From the NCBI GenBank assembly GCA_002708985.1, contig PAPS01000022.1, forward strand, positions 1-39,441: a stretch of 39,441 bases of DNA, read 5' to 3'. The notes beneath the pieces are model-generated. The model was not told the origin of the DNA. It worked only from the letters and a program-made list of their open reading frames with translations, and did no database searches. Below, piece after piece: positions 17,878 to 25,892 of this stretch (position 1 is its first letter; each line of letters starts with the position of its first letter). The position numbers were made by a program, and so were the translations under genes. The stretch is from Saprospirales bacterium (GTDB taxonomy: Bacteria; Bacteroidota; Bacteroidia; Chitinophagales; UBA8649).

Positions 17878-19076
17878 CCAGAAATTGCATGAATTCCCGG
17901 CAAATTTTTACCCTCGAGAAGCTCCAAAAGCGCACCGCCACCAGTACTTATAAAAGACATTGACGAAGCTAAATCAAACTGATGTACAGCGGCCACAGAG
18001 TCTCCTCCGCCTATTAGGGTGTATGCTCCTTGATTGGAAACGTTTGCAAGCGCTTCAGCCACCGCCTTACTACCTGCCTGGAAAGAAGGCATTTCAAAAA
18101 CACCCATTGGGCCGTTCCATATAACGGTTTTAGCTTGTGCGATAACCTCAGCGTAGTTCGATGCTGCCTGTGGACCAATGTCAAGACCCATCCAGCTTTC
18201 AGGAATACAATCACTTGAACAAACCTGGGTTTTTGCATCATTGGAAAATGCATCGGCACATACAGAATCCACAGGAAGGTGTACCATACAACCTTCAGAA
18301 TCTGCCAATTCAAGCAATCGCCTTGCATCATCAAAGCGATCTTCTTCGCATAAAGAATTCCCTATTTGGCCGCCCTGCGCCGCTTTAAATGTATAGGACA
18401 TTCCACCGCCTATAAGGATGGCATTCACTTTCCGACAAAGATTTTCAATAATCATCAGTTTATCCGACACCTTGGCACCTCCTAAGATGGCCACTTTAGG
18501 TGCATCACCCTGAGTAAGCACATTATTTGCATTATCGATCTCCGCTTGCATAAGTAGGCCAAATGCTCTGTGTTCAGCAGAAAAGAATTGGGCTATTCCT
18601 GCAGTTGATGCATGCGCCCGATGTGCAGTTCCAAAGGCATCATTGATGTATACATCACCCCATGTGGCTAACTGTTCTGCAAATGCAGGATTATTTTTCT
18701 TTTCCTCAGGATAAAACCGAAGATTTTCCAAAAGAACAACCGATGGATTGGACGCTAGGCACGCTGTCTGAAGAGAAGCATCTCCACAATCCTCAACAAA
18801 AGCAACTGGCATCCCGAGTTTTGCTTCTAATATCGAAACAATTTGTTTAAGAGATTTATCCTTATCCGCTCCATATTTTACTGCCTTTGCCGATTTTTTA
18901 GGTCGCCCTAAATGCGACATTAACACCAATTGACCACCTTGGTCTAGAACATATTGCAAAGTTGGTAATGCAGCATCAATGCGTGCTGTATTTGTTACTT
19001 CTCCTGAAGCATTAATCGGAACATTAAAGTCTACACGCATTACAACGCGCTTACCTTGTAGAGCTATATTTTTCAT
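17874..19076 (-). CDS. pgk: Phosphoglycerate kinase
   Basis: Glycolytic enzyme that transfers the acyl phosphate of 1,3-bisphosphoglycerate to ADP; cytoplasmic, 400 residues, usual length. Motifs are MRVDFNVPIN, LMSHLGRPKKS and ENLRFYPEEKKN for substrate binding, VAILGGAKVSDKL, and the nucleotide-binding NGPMGVFE and LIGGGDSVAAV near the C-terminus. It starts 9 nt after the FtsX-like permease gene and so appears to share its transcript. I see no dedicated promoter in that gap, which is an unusual setting for a core glycolytic gene. Confidence 0.97.
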   Translation of the reverse strand: MKNIALQGKRVVMRVDFNVPINASGEVTNTARIDAALPTLQYVLDQGGQLVLMSHLGRPKKSAKAVKYGADKDKSLKQIVSILEAKLGMPVAFVEDCGDASLQTACLASNPSVVLLENLRFYPEEKKNNPAFAEQLATWGDVYINDAFGTAHRAHASTAGIAQFFSAEHRAFGLLMQAEIDNANNVLTQGDAPKVAILGGAKVSDKLMIIENLCRKVNAILIGGGMSYTFKAAQGGQIGNSLCEEDRFDDARRLLELADSEGCMVHLPVDSVCADAFSNDAKTQVCSSDCIPESWMGLDIGPQAASNYAEVIAQAKTVIWNGPMGVFEMPSFQAGSKAVAEALANVSNQGAYTLIGGGDSVAAVHQFDLASSMSFISTGGGALLELLEGKNLPGIHAISG

Positions 19077-19085
19077 GGTTATTGT

Positions 19086-20312
19086 TTAGCGTGCAAACAT
19101 ACGGCGTAACTCAACGAATATCGAAGCCGCATTTACAGCGACCATAGTCACCACAACTAAGCCTAAAAAAACAAAAGTTTTCCAGGATAAAACCTCGCCT
19201 TCAACAGCGAAGCTAAACCCATCTAAAAATGGTAACACCACAATCGTCTTTATCCCATAAACGACAGAAAATGCCACAACCGATACGATAAGAAAAAGCA
19301 GAACAAGTCCCTTTAAATACCACATCAAAACAGTGGTAGGTCGAACACCTTGAATCAATATAGATTCAATTTGATTTTTAGATCGCGTCAACATCAACTG
19401 AACGGTTAGCAGAACGCCTGTCAAGCTGAGCAAAAGCACAAATAAACCCAACATCCCCACAGCGATAAATGCACCACGAAAAAGTGCCGCATTTTCACCC
19501 GTTCTCAGCTTAGTCTCATTGGTTTCATATCCATAATCTGCAAGATACTGCTTGAGCTCTACTATGCGCTCAAGAGCAAACCTGACCGCAATACGTTTCG
19601 AAAGCGTATCGCTTTCTGCTTGAGGATATGCAAAGGTTGTATTAAGATGCTCTAAAAAATCACAAGGGACCAATACAGCGCTGATTCGATCACTGTAACC
19701 TGCAATTTTTGCATTAAACGAAGCCTTTGTGGGATACCTAAGAGAATCAGAAGGCAACAATTTGAGTTTAAGGGAGGTTAAATCGTCCTCTGCCAATGAG
19801 ATAAAGCCACTCGTAAGCACACTGGACAAACGAAGAAAATCCTTAGGAAGTAGAATAGGCACGTCCATCACTCCATCTTCAGATAATGACCAAGACCAGT
19901 CCGAATCAGTGCCATCAATAATGGCAGGATCCACACACTCAACCCCAAACATATCGCTCCGAATTGGAGCACCCTTGACGTCGATAAGCAGAGACATATT
20001 AACCAAATTCCTTTGAAAAGGATACACATCGATTACAGAGGACAGCGAGTCGATCGAATCCAATTCTGATGACCTAAAAAATACTTCATCATCATCACCA
20101 AATCCTGTCTCAGTAACAGGTTTTGAAAGAATCATTATGTCTTCTCCTATTCCCTCTCTACTGGAGTCCCTAATCGATTGGTAATCGATAAAACCTTGCA
20201 TAGCAATAGCCATCAAAACGAAACTAAATAGCAGACCAGCTATTTGCATTATGAGTTGGCTTGGGCGCAACCCACTTATTAGAATCTGTGTAAGAAATGG
20301 CGGTCTTCTCAT
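19086..20312 (-). CDS. FtsX/MacB-type ABC transporter permease
   Basis: A 408-residue membrane protein with one N-terminal membrane segment (about 20-43), a large extracytoplasmic domain (about 44-270), then three membrane segments (about 275-305, 325-350, 378-400). This 1+3 layout is that of FtsX, MacB and LolC/E permeases, which move or signal through periplasmic domains rather than translocating small solutes. The extracytoplasmic domain (DDDEVFFRSSELDSIDSLSSV) is not one I recognise. Its start overlaps the ATPase stop by 4 nt, so the two proteins are very likely a complex. The substrate is unknown. It could be a divergent FtsX, but the partner ATPase is not a typical FtsE. Confidence 0.8.
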   Translation of the reverse strand: MRRPPFLTQILISGLRPSQLIMQIAGLLFSFVLMAIAMQGFIDYQSIRDSSREGIGEDIMILSKPVTETGFGDDDEVFFRSSELDSIDSLSSVIDVYPFQRNLVNMSLLIDVKGAPIRSDMFGVECVDPAIIDGTDSDWSWSLSEDGVMDVPILLPKDFLRLSSVLTSGFISLAEDDLTSLKLKLLPSDSLRYPTKASFNAKIAGYSDRISAVLVPCDFLEHLNTTFAYPQAESDTLSKRIAVRFALERIVELKQYLADYGYETNETKLRTGENAALFRGAFIAVGMLGLFVLLLSLTGVLLTVQLMLTRSKNQIESILIQGVRPTTVLMWYLKGLVLLFLIVSVVAFSVVYGIKTIVVLPFLDGFSFAVEGEVLSWKTFVFLGLVVVTMVAVNAASIFVELRRMFAR

Positions 20313-20956
20313 ACCTTTTTAATCGTTAGGTCTATGAGTTTATTATCCGCGTCCAGCGAAGTAATGATAAGTCCTGCTTGTTTGGATTGGATGTCATCTA
20401 AAACGAGTTCCCAAACAATTGCTTGGTTAGACTTATCGAGATGGCTAAATGGTTCATCAAGTAAAAGCCATTGATAAGGCTTCGATAAAGCCCTTATCAG
20501 GGCAATTCGCTGGCGTTGGCCAAAAGACAAAATCGACGTCTTTTTGTGTAGTAACGATTGGACGCCCAAGCGCCCTGCCCAACTTTCGATTTGCCCTCGA
20601 CTCACCGAGCCTTCAAAACGGCTCGAAACAAACTCAATATTTTCCAATGCCGTAAGGTTATCAAACAAGCATAATCCCTGAGGCAAAATAGAAAGACTGT
20701 GAGCGCGCCATGCTGACCATTGGTTGTCAGTCCAATTGGTTGATGGAATACCTTGAATAATTAAGCTCCCCGAGTAATCTTTTCGAATTCCCGCAATTAG
20801 AGAAAGTGCCGTCGTCTTACCACGGCCACTTTCTGCAAATACTCCATAAGTCTCTCCCTGAGTGAAGGTGTGCTGGCCATACCACAGTGTATCTTCTCCG
20901 CGACCCAACTCACGCAGAGGATGTGGCATTACATCATGAAATACAATATTGGCCAT
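20309..20956 (-). CDS. ABC transporter ATPase with degenerate motifs
   Basis: A compact 215-residue nucleotide-binding subunit. The Walker A is AESGRGKTT (41-49), with the first consensus Gly replaced by Ala. The Q-loop is LPQGL (Gln93), the signature is LSFGQ (143-147, usual LSGGQ), and Walker B is LLLDEPFSHLD with the catalytic Glu retained. At the H-loop the usual His is Leu (ITSLD, about 198-202). ATP binding looks feasible; hydrolysis may be slow or differently regulated. It lies 12 nt after the 613-residue membrane-anchored protein gene and overlaps its permease gene by 4 nt. MacB/LolD/FtsE-type by context. Confidence 0.85.
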   Translation of the reverse strand: MANIVFHDVMPHPLRELGRGEDTLWYGQHTFTQGETYGVFAESGRGKTTALSLIAGIRKDYSGSLIIQGIPSTNWTDNQWSAWRAHSLSILPQGLCLFDNLTALENIEFVSSRFEGSVSRGQIESWAGRLGVQSLLHKKTSILSFGQRQRIALIRALSKPYQWLLLDEPFSHLDKSNQAIVWELVLDDIQSKQAGLIITSLDADNKLIDLTIKKV

Positions 20957-20968
20957 TCTTGTATAAAC

Positions 20969-22810
20969 TTAGTCGAGCATTCCCAACTCCTTTCCTAAAC
21001 GTTCCATTGTCTGCCAAATTGTTACCAATGGATTGTCTTTAGTATTATCGAGGGCTAATATAAATTCCATTTCACCCTGTGAGCTTACCGAAAAGGAAAG
21101 GTGCGACATAAGATTGACGATGTCATCAATAGCTTGTTCAGAAAACTCAGCACCCTCCAAGTTAAGTTCCAAAATCTCCTTGGTAATATCACTATACGTG
21201 GGTCCATAATCATTGCCATTCAAACTAATGTAGAAAGCAATAGGGTTGCGCTGTAAAATCTCTTGAATTTCGCCATCGATTGCATTATCTTGTCCATAAC
21301 CTTCGTTGCGAATGAATAGATTCACGTCATCATTATATCCGCTTACATTATTGGCTGAATCTAGTCCATCTTTCATACCAAGAATAAGGGTATAACCTTC
21401 GGATGTTTTCACAAGCTGTCTTCCTGAATAAGGTAGGACATATAGCGATTCGTATTGCGCATTCCTGGCCGAATCGTTTTCAAACCATAAATCAAGGGAA
21501 AGTCCACGATCTTGAATAGCCCCACTAGTCAACTCAGTAAACGTATTACTAAATAAGGAGTCACCCTCCTCAATTCCAATATGCACGTGTAATTCATTGA
21601 TAGGGGTAAACATCTCCTCTAAGTCAATACTTACAGCCCCCGCAATCAGACCACTAAGTGATGTCATCAATTCCTGAATCGTCCATAATTTTTCAACGTT
21701 AAACTCCTGTTCAATTAATGGAGTAATTTGTGAATCTATTATATCAAGATTCAAGGATGTATCTCCTCCAAGAAGTCCACCTCGCACAAGAACATCAAGT
21801 TGATCATACAGTGTATCCATGTCCAAAGCAATGGAGAAGGCTACTTGTGGATTTCCAGTGGAATGAAGATTGTCACTTGCCTCCTCAGATAAGCCTTGCT
21901 CTGCCAAAAAAGCAAAGGGGCTTGGTTTCTCACCGGTAAACGTTGAAGATAGGACAAATTGCCCTGAATCAATCGTCAAGTGACACTGAATGGAACGTAT
22001 TCCATTCGCACTAATCTTAGGATACAGAAGACCATTAGGGTTCATTAATGCCAACTGCGAGTAGAAAAAGTCATAAGTTTCTTCATTGAATGCCTCTACG
22101 TTCACAAAAACAGCTACTTCCTCAGCATCCTTTCGAAAAGCCTTAAAATCCTTATGTTGCTCGATACAGTCTTTTCGGTCGGGATTTTCTATTCTGTAGC
22201 GTGCCCACTCCTGTATAGAATCTAGACTCACCAAAGGAGAATAGTTAACTGTAAATATCGCCGCTTTGTGATCCCAAGTGACAAGCAGCGAAGAGTCCTT
22301 CATCGTCAATTGAGAAGAGTTATTTCCCTCGTCTACAGTGAAGGTGTCTTGGCAAAAGACAGCTTCCAAAAAATTTTTGAATTTATTTTTGTTGTTCAAT
22401 GCCAGAACGACATGAGTTGACGAAGTGTTATTTAAGGGATCAGCCATGGTAAAGCCATAAATCTCTCCACCTCTCGTCCATGCACTATGCTGTAAATCAA
22501 TTCCAAACTTCATAGGATTTTTAGGCAGCTCACAAGCCGTTGAATCATCCTTGGACAACTTCTCCGCTAAAGGACTATTAGCAATTTCCTTATAGTGTCC
22601 TTTCAAGTTTTCGATAAAAGTGTATGGCTCAATTTTTACCACAACTAAAGCATCGTTTGGTATATAACGCGTCAACGTATCGTAGGGTCTGGGCCAAAAC
22701 TGAACAACCCCAATAGCTAAAAGGAGTAAAGAGGCAATTCCAAGACCTCTGAGAATTTTCTTTCCGCGGAAGAACTTAGATGGTATTTGATTTGAAGATT
22801 GGTCTGACAT
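20969..22810 (-). CDS. Membrane-anchored periplasmic protein, unknown function
   Basis: A 613-residue protein with a short basic cytoplasmic tail, one membrane segment (about 20-42, LRGLGIASLLLLAIGVVQFW) and a ~570-residue extracytoplasmic region. The region begins RYIPNDALVVVKIEPYTF, which resembles the start of DUF4836/DUF3352-type Bacteroidota proteins (IPxDAxxVV), but I cannot confirm the family. The rest is mixed alpha/beta with no catalytic motif I recognise and a few Cys. It is the first gene of the run 22810-17874 and is followed at 12 nt by the ABC ATPase, so it may be an accessory protein of that transporter. Confidence 0.8.
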   Translation of the reverse strand: MSDQSSNQIPSKFFRGKKILRGLGIASLLLLAIGVVQFWPRPYDTLTRYIPNDALVVVKIEPYTFIENLKGHYKEIANSPLAEKLSKDDSTACELPKNPMKFGIDLQHSAWTRGGEIYGFTMADPLNNTSSTHVVLALNNKNKFKNFLEAVFCQDTFTVDEGNNSSQLTMKDSSLLVTWDHKAAIFTVNYSPLVSLDSIQEWARYRIENPDRKDCIEQHKDFKAFRKDAEEVAVFVNVEAFNEETYDFFYSQLALMNPNGLLYPKISANGIRSIQCHLTIDSGQFVLSSTFTGEKPSPFAFLAEQGLSEEASDNLHSTGNPQVAFSIALDMDTLYDQLDVLVRGGLLGGDTSLNLDIIDSQITPLIEQEFNVEKLWTIQELMTSLSGLIAGAVSIDLEEMFTPINELHVHIGIEEGDSLFSNTFTELTSGAIQDRGLSLDLWFENDSARNAQYESLYVLPYSGRQLVKTSEGYTLILGMKDGLDSANNVSGYNDDVNLFIRNEGYGQDNAIDGEIQEILQRNPIAFYISLNGNDYGPTYSDITKEILELNLEGAEFSEQAIDDIVNLMSHLSFSVSSQGEMEFILALDNTKDNPLVTIWQTMERLGKELGMLD

Positions 22811-23035
22811 CGAATAAATATTTCCGCAAATATGACAATTATATCCTAGCTTGACTTGAGTTTCACCGACACAGCCACCAATATTTAACGGATTTTAAGG
22901 ACTTTAAAGAGAATTAAAAATATTTACTACACTCCGTACTTTCGTAAACTAAAATTCTTAATTATATTCGCGTTCCGCGGGACGAATGGCACGTTGAATT
23001 ACAAGTTTAATTTGACGGAGTCAAACAACTCAAAT
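22811..23035. other. Intergenic region before tRNA-Glu
   Basis: These 225 bp separate the divergent minus-strand operon from the tRNA and hold no ORF that I can support. It contains a 6-bp hairpin TTTGAC-GGA-GTCAAA (23011-23025) just before the tRNA, and a short GC-rich imperfect palindrome near 22970-22985. TACTTTCG at about 22938-22945 is a one-mismatch version of the Bacteroidota -7 box TAnnTTTG. Promoters for both directions must lie here, but none is convincing. Confidence 0.4.
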
Positions 23036-23107
23036 GGCCCCTTCGTCTATCGGCTAGGACGCCAGGTTTTCATCCTGGAAAGAGGGGTTCGATTCCCCTA
23101 GGGGCTA
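23036..23107 (+). tRNA. tRNA-Glu (anticodon UUC)
   Basis: A complete cloverleaf can be folded. The acceptor stem is GGCCCCT/AGGGGCT (first pair G-U). The anticodon stem CCAGG/CCTGG encloses the loop TTTTCAT, with TTC at 23069-23071. The T arm is AGGGG-TTCGATT-CCCCT. The discriminator is A, and the CCA end is not encoded. The D arm lies at about 23044-23060. It is a single tRNA, followed directly by a strong terminator. Confidence 0.97.
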
Positions 23108-23110
23108 CTA

Positions 23111-23150
23111 AACCCGCTTGAAATCACAATGAGGACAAGCGGGTTTTTTT
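23111..23150 (+). terminator. Intrinsic terminator after tRNA-Glu
   Basis: AACCCGCTTG (23111-23120) pairs perfectly over 10 bp with CAAGCGGGTT (23136-23145) around a 15-nt loop. Seven T follow (23144-23150). It starts three bases after the mature tRNA end and separates the tRNA from the decarboxylase gene. Confidence 0.93.
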
Positions 23151-23227
23151 ATGATGTTTTTTTCTTTTTTTCACAATCACCCATTTATTTTGCCCGTTTC
23201 TTTGCATGATAGAATTACAAAGGTCTT

Positions 23228-24619
23228 ATGAAGACGCTGTACAAGGATTTAGTAGAACAAACCCACACCTTCCCTCAAGAGGAATTCCGTGTGCAGGATG
23301 GGAACCTTATGTTCCATGAGATAGATCTTGTTGATTTAGTCCAACGCCATGGCAGTCCACTAAAGATCACCTACTTGCCAAGAATAAGCGAGCAAATTCA
23401 TAAAACGAAGACATGGTTTGCTGAAGCCATGCAAAAAACAAACTATCAAGGTCAATATTCTTTTGCCTACTGTACCAAGAGTGCTCACTTTTCATTTATT
23501 CTCGAAGAGTGCTTAAAAAATAAAGTGGACCTTGAAACCTCCTCCGCCTTTGATATCTCCATTATTCAAGAACTAAAAAAGCAAGGAAAACTTCCTGCCA
23601 CGACCAATATAATTTGCAATGGATTTAAGCCCGATGCCTATATCCAAGGTATTGCCGAATTGATTAACTCGGGAGACCACCTAGTAACCCCAATTTTTGA
23701 TCATAAAAGAGAGCCCATCGAGCTGACAAACTACTTGGAGAAGCCCTGTCCTGTTGGAATACGCATTGCCTCAGAAGAAGAGCCCAAGTTCCAGTTTTAC
23801 ACCTCGCGCCTTGGGGTTCGATACAGGGAGGTAGTCAATTTATATCGAGAAGTTATTAGCCAATTTGACCTCTATGAATTGAAGATGCTTCATTTCTTCA
23901 TCAACACAGGCATTAATGACACCTCCTATTATTGGAATGAGTTATTGAAATCCGTTCGGGTCTATTGCGAGCTAAAAAAGATATGTCCAACTCTGGACAC
24001 CCTAAATATCGGAGGAGGATTCCCTATTAAAAACTCCTTATCCTTCGACTTTGACTACGCCTATATGATTGAAGAAATCATACATAAAATCAAAAAAGTT
24101 TGCAATGAAGAAGGCGTAGAAGAACCTAATATCTACACCGAGTTTGGATCCTATACTGTCGGCGAAAGCGGCGCATTGATTTTTAAGGTACTTGGTCAAA
24201 AACAACAAAACGACCGTGAGCGATGGAATATGATTGACAGCAGTTTTATGACAACCATACCTGATTCCTGGGCACTCAACAAAAAATTCTTACTCATGGC
24301 AGTCAATAACTGGAATAACGAATATGAACGCGTACTTCTTGGTGGATTGACCTGTGATTCCGACGACTATTACAATTCCGAATCCCATTCAAACGCCATA
24401 TATCTTCCAAAGTTTCATGAAGGCCAAGAACAATACATAGGTTTCTTTCATACAGGAGCATACCAAGAATCCGTTGGCGGGTATGGGGGTATTAACCACT
24501 GTCTTTTACCAGATCCAAAATGGCTTATCATTGACCGTGATGAAAACGGGAAGCTCGTAGAAAAGGTTTTTAGCGAAGAACAGACCGCTGACCCTATGCT
24601 TCGTATCTTAGGGTACTAA
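23228..24619 (+). CDS. speA: Arginine decarboxylase, short fold-III PLP type
   Basis: Alanine-racemase-fold PLP decarboxylase of 463 residues, probably making agmatine for polyamine synthesis. The Schiff-base lysine is Lys84 in AYCTKSAHF. Next come ETSSAFD, the ring-stacking His in MLHFFINTG (about 222), the phosphate-binding NIGGGFP (261-266), EFGSYTVGESG and the C-terminal active-site Cys in TCDSDD (376). It is shorter than proteobacterial SpeA (~650) and matches the Bacteroidota form. Related diamino acid decarboxylases cannot be excluded by motif alone. The thioesterase gene follows at 11 nt. Confidence 0.88.
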   Translation: MKTLYKDLVEQTHTFPQEEFRVQDGNLMFHEIDLVDLVQRHGSPLKITYLPRISEQIHKTKTWFAEAMQKTNYQGQYSFAYCTKSAHFSFILEECLKNKVDLETSSAFDISIIQELKKQGKLPATTNIICNGFKPDAYIQGIAELINSGDHLVTPIFDHKREPIELTNYLEKPCPVGIRIASEEEPKFQFYTSRLGVRYREVVNLYREVISQFDLYELKMLHFFINTGINDTSYYWNELLKSVRVYCELKKICPTLDTLNIGGGFPIKNSLSFDFDYAYMIEEIIHKIKKVCNEEGVEEPNIYTEFGSYTVGESGALIFKVLGQKQQNDRERWNMIDSSFMTTIPDSWALNKKFLLMAVNNWNNEYERVLLGGLTCDSDDYYNSESHSNAIYLPKFHEGQEQYIGFFHTGAYQESVGGYGGINHCLLPDPKWLIIDRDENGKLVEKVFSEEQTADPMLRILGY

Positions 24620-24630
24620 ACGCGACACCG

Positions 24631-25065
24631 ATGTCCACATTTGACTTTGATGCCTTTAATGAAGCCTACGAGCAAATCAATCATTATGAACGTTTACAGA
24701 ATATCCAACGTAAGATTCACGCTCCAGGCAAAATCACTGTATTACTAAATATAACCGAGCAACACCTCTCATCTCCTGGGACGGCGCACGGAGGAAGTAT
24801 GTCAGGATTTATGGATGTTGTATTGGGTTACGCCGCCCTAACCATGGCATTACCTGAGGGGAATATCGTCTCGACCGTGGAGTTTAAAATGAATTTTCTG
24901 AAACCTATTTTTCTTGGAGATAAACTACGAGGAGAGGGAGAAGTATTAAGTGCAGGAAAACGAATTATTGTCACCGATGGACGAATTTATCGAAATGAAG
25001 GGTTGGTGGCTACAGGACAAGGGACATTTAATGCCTATCCTTTGGAGAAGAAAAGTTTATTGTAA
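24631..25065 (+). CDS. Hotdog-fold thioesterase (PaaI/YbgC-like)
   Basis: A 144-residue single hotdog domain. The active-site segment AHGGSMSGFMDVVLGYAAL has HGG at 53-55 and a downstream Asp (62), as in PaaI-type acyl-CoA thioesterases. VSTVEFKMNFLKPIFLGDKL matches the second conserved strand region, and VATGQGTFNAYP the last. The acyl substrate cannot be told. It probably shares a transcript with the arginine decarboxylase. It converges with the RRM gene across a 17-nt gap with no terminator. Confidence 0.87.
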   Translation: MSTFDFDAFNEAYEQINHYERLQNIQRKIHAPGKITVLLNITEQHLSSPGTAHGGSMSGFMDVVLGYAALTMALPEGNIVSTVEFKMNFLKPIFLGDKLRGEGEVLSAGKRIIVTDGRIYRNEGLVATGQGTFNAYPLEKKSLL

Positions 25066-25082
25066 ATCTTGCTTAAGACATC

Positions 25083-25754
25083 CTATTCGTCAAAGGAGAA
25101 ATCATCCCATTCCGCCGAGCTCCAATTTCCTTTATTGCCCTTATTTCCTTTTGGTTTGCCAGAATTAGATGATTTATTTTTTCCGCGTTTAGCGGCACGT
25201 TCAAATTTATCGCCTCCCCCATCAAATCGCTTACCTTGCTTTCCTCCATCACGCTGTTTTCTACGCCCCCCGTCTCTATTCTCTTGAGATGAATTACCCC
25301 GGCCTGGTCGATCGTTTCCCCTATTATCAGAAAAAGATTGATCACGATCTCCACCGCCACGATATCCGCCTTCACGACGATCTCCACCGCCACGATATCC
25401 GCCTTCACGACGATCTCCACCGCCACGATATCCTCCTTCACGACGATCTCCACCGCCACGATATCCTCCTTCACGACGATCTCCGCCGCCACGATATCCT
25501 CCTTCACGCTGTGGTCTGTCCTCAGCCTCCTTTACAATGACTTGGCGACCTTCAATTCGGGCCATATGGAGGCTTTCGATTGCAGCACGAGCGTTATCTT
25601 CGTTAGGCATCTCAACAAAAGCAAAGCCTTTTGAGCGACCTGTTTCGCGATCAACGATTAACTTACAAGATGACACCTCACCAAACTCTTCAAACAATGC
25701 TTGAAGAGTATCTTGAGTGGTATCAAAATTCAACTTTGTGACAAAAAGATTCAT
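25083..25754 (-). CDS. RRM RNA-binding protein with RGG-like tail
   Basis: A 223-residue protein. Residues 1-78 are one RNA recognition motif with RNP2 LFVTKL (3-8) and RNP1 KGFAFVEM (42-49), both keeping the aromatic RNA-stacking residues. Residues 84-138 are five tandem copies of an 11-residue EGGYRGGGDRR unit. The rest is basic and Gly/Asn/Lys-rich, ending in the acidic SSAEWDDFSFDE. Such RRM proteins in Bacteroidota and cyanobacteria are often cold-induced RNA chaperones; that role is inferred. The tail should be disordered and could favour RNA condensation. Confidence 0.92.
   Translation of the reverse strand: MNLFVTKLNFDTTQDTLQALFEEFGEVSSCKLIVDRETGRSKGFAFVEMPNEDNARAAIESLHMARIEGRQVIVKEAEDRPQREGGYRGGGDRREGGYRGGGDRREGGYRGGGDRREGGYRGGGDRREGGYRGGGDRDQSFSDNRGNDRPGRGNSSQENRDGGRRKQRDGGKQGKRFDGGGDKFERAAKRGKNKSSNSGKPKGNKGNKGNWSSAEWDDFSFDE
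25341..25505 (-). repeat. Five tandem 33-bp repeats in the RRM gene
   Basis: Five contiguous, near-identical 33-bp units encode the EGGYRGGGDRR array. Units differ only by synonymous changes (for example CCGCC/CCTCC and CCACC/CCGCC on the plus strand). Such identity points to recent duplication by slippage, and copy number may vary between strains. Confidence 0.95.
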
Positions 25755-25826
25755 GAAAAATTGGAGAAATGCTAAAAAAGATAGGTTAGACTTGGTAATC
25801 TTTGTTTCAGATCAAGGGTTCAATTA

Positions 25827-25857
25827 CAACGTGAAAATAACCTTCTTTTTCGCGTTG
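25827..25857. promoter_or_regulatory. 11-bp hairpin between divergent RRM and dipeptidase genes
   Basis: CAACGTGAAAA (25827-25837) and TTTTCGCGTTG (25847-25857) form an 11-bp stem, with one G-U if transcribed from the plus strand, around a 9-nt loop. It sits in the 138-bp gap between the two start codons. It could be an operator or a 5' leader element of the putative cold-responsive RRM mRNA. Without a T-run on either side it is not a clear terminator. Confidence 0.4.
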
Positions 25858-25892
25858 AAAGCCTAAAATTTATTAATTAATGATTTTATAGC

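Noticed and set aside
19086-20956. Calling the ABC pair FtsE-FtsX
   Set aside because: The permease topology fits, but the ATPase motifs are degenerate and there is no FtsE-specific feature; the substrate class is left open.
25341-25505. CRISPR-like array
   Set aside because: The units are contiguous with no unique spacers and are in-frame coding repeats.
25073-25634. Repetitive ORFs in other frames of the RRM gene
   Set aside because: Their repeated peptides (such as KEDIVAVEIVV) are frame-shifted readings of the 33-bp array inside a clear RRM/RGG gene.
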